NCBI GenBank assembly: GCA_937959145.1
Contig: CALGMC010000311.1
Span: 1 to 6,754, forward strand
Direction: 5' to 3'
Length of the DNA stretch: 6,754 nucleotides
DNA from: an uncultured Chlorobiales bacterium
GTDB taxonomy: Bacteria; Bacteroidota; Chlorobiia; Chlorobiales; Thermochlorobacteraceae
Each line of letters opens with the position of its first letter. Within the stretch, counting starts at the first letter, position 1. Of the stretch, positions 6,095 through 6,754 are shown piece after piece. Made by a program: the position numbers and the translations under genes. The notes under the pieces were generated by a model. It was given only the letters and a program-made list of their open reading frames with translations, was not told the origin of the DNA and made no database searches.

Positions 6095-6754
6095 TTATTG
6101 AAATTCCCTGTAACGTGCTCGCAGTTGATTCTGTTCAACATTCGGCTTGGTTAAATCTACAAATACATGCTCGAGCGTGCTGAAATCTACCGAGAGCCGA
6201 ACACGAATGCGTTGAAATAAATCGTTGTTGCTTGTCTCTGCTTGGTCGACTGTTCCAACAGGAATGTTCGCATTCGCAAACGAACTGAACTCCGTCGTCA
6301 GAAGCCGCTCGCCTATCTCGATTTTTCGGCTGGCTGGAATGTGCAAGAGTTGCGAACTCGCGATGTCTCCGCCCGACCAATGAACCACGCCAAGCAAGCG
6401 TGTTTTTTCCGACACCACGCTGACTTTGAAATCTGAATTGATTACAGGCTGAACAATCGCGAAATGTGGCGATGTCAAGATAATTCTTCCTGCCAAGCCT
6501 CTATCGGTCAAGACCGCCATGCCGACTTCCACGCCGTCTTGCGAGCCCGCATCAATCATAAATAAGTTGCGTTCGGGGTGAAATGTTCTATCGACGACGT
6601 GAGCGAAGTGAAGTGCACGCGGGGTTTCGGCTTTGCAGTTCAGGAGTTCTCGAAGTTTTTCGTTTTCAATTTGCGCCGTGCGCATGCGGCTAACTTCCGC
6701 CGAGAGTTCGGCGTTGGTGGCGAGCAGGGCGGCGTTTTCATCAATCAATCCGAA
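6095..6754 (-). CDS. mreC: Cell shape-determining protein MreC, C-terminal 219 residues (5' end cut by window)
   Basis: MreC is a bitopic inner-membrane protein whose periplasmic part scaffolds the elongasome and contacts PBP2. The visible part begins inside the coiled coil (ENAALLATNAELSAEVSRMR, then IENEKLRELLN). It continues into the two beta-rich MreC domains: HVVDRTFHPERNLFMIDAG, then the hallmark GSQDGVEVGMAVLTDRGLAG segment (starting at about residue 70 of the visible part), then VVSEKTRLLGVVHWSGG and IEIGERLLTTEFSSF...IPVGTV. The frame stays open to the window edge and no start with a membrane helix is visible, so roughly the first 50-60 residues, including the transmembrane helix, are missing. 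The TTG near 6748 is an internal leucine codon. mreD follows after 21 nt. Confidence 0.94.
   Translation of the reverse strand, partial: FGLIDENAALLATNAELSAEVSRMRTAQIENEKLRELLNCKAETPRALHFAHVVDRTFHPERNLFMIDAGSQDGVEVGMAVLTDRGLAGRIILTSPHFAIVQPVINSDFKVSVVSEKTRLLGVVHWSGGDIASSQLLHIPASRKIEIGERLLTTEFSSFANANIPVGTVDQAETSNNDLFQRIRVRLSVDFSTLEHVFVDLTKPNVEQNQLRARYREFQ

Overview
The window looks like chromosomal DNA from the Bacteroidota/Chlorobiota branch of bacteria. The base composition is balanced. Almost no gene has a Shine-Dalgarno sequence, and two genes appear to start with TTG. The gene set combines MreC/MreD with two secreted families (DUF4159 and DUF4412) that I associate with that branch. This placement is inferred from content, not from a marker gene. 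Nothing here looks like phage, an insertion sequence, CRISPR or a tRNA/rRNA locus.

Layout from right to left, following the minus strand. A tight five-gene run enters at the right edge: mreC (5' end cut off by the window), mreD, the Na+/H+ antiporter gene nhaA, a secreted DUF4159 protein and a secreted DUF4412-like protein. The gaps are 21, 18 and 13 nt, then a 17-nt overlap, so this is very probably one operon. It ends in a textbook intrinsic terminator (2958-2994). A 55-bp degenerate GTA-rich repeat lies between the last stop codon and the terminator hairpin. Beyond the terminator, still on the minus strand, are a NatA-type ABC transporter ATPase and an outer-membrane beta-barrel-like protein. 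A 70-nt gap separates these two and holds one possible promoter element.

At the left end, on the plus strand, is the 3' part of a gene for an unrecognised helical, possibly TPR-like protein. It converges with the beta-barrel gene across a 48-nt gap.

How they may work together: MreC and MreD organise the cell-wall elongation machinery at the inner membrane, NhaA exchanges Na+ for H+, and the two following proteins carry export signals and probably act outside the cytoplasm. The usual mreCD partners, PBP2 (mrdA) and RodA, do not follow mreD here; nhaA takes their place. I found no convincing new system. The most unusual items are this operon composition and the GTA repeat in the 3' untranslated region.
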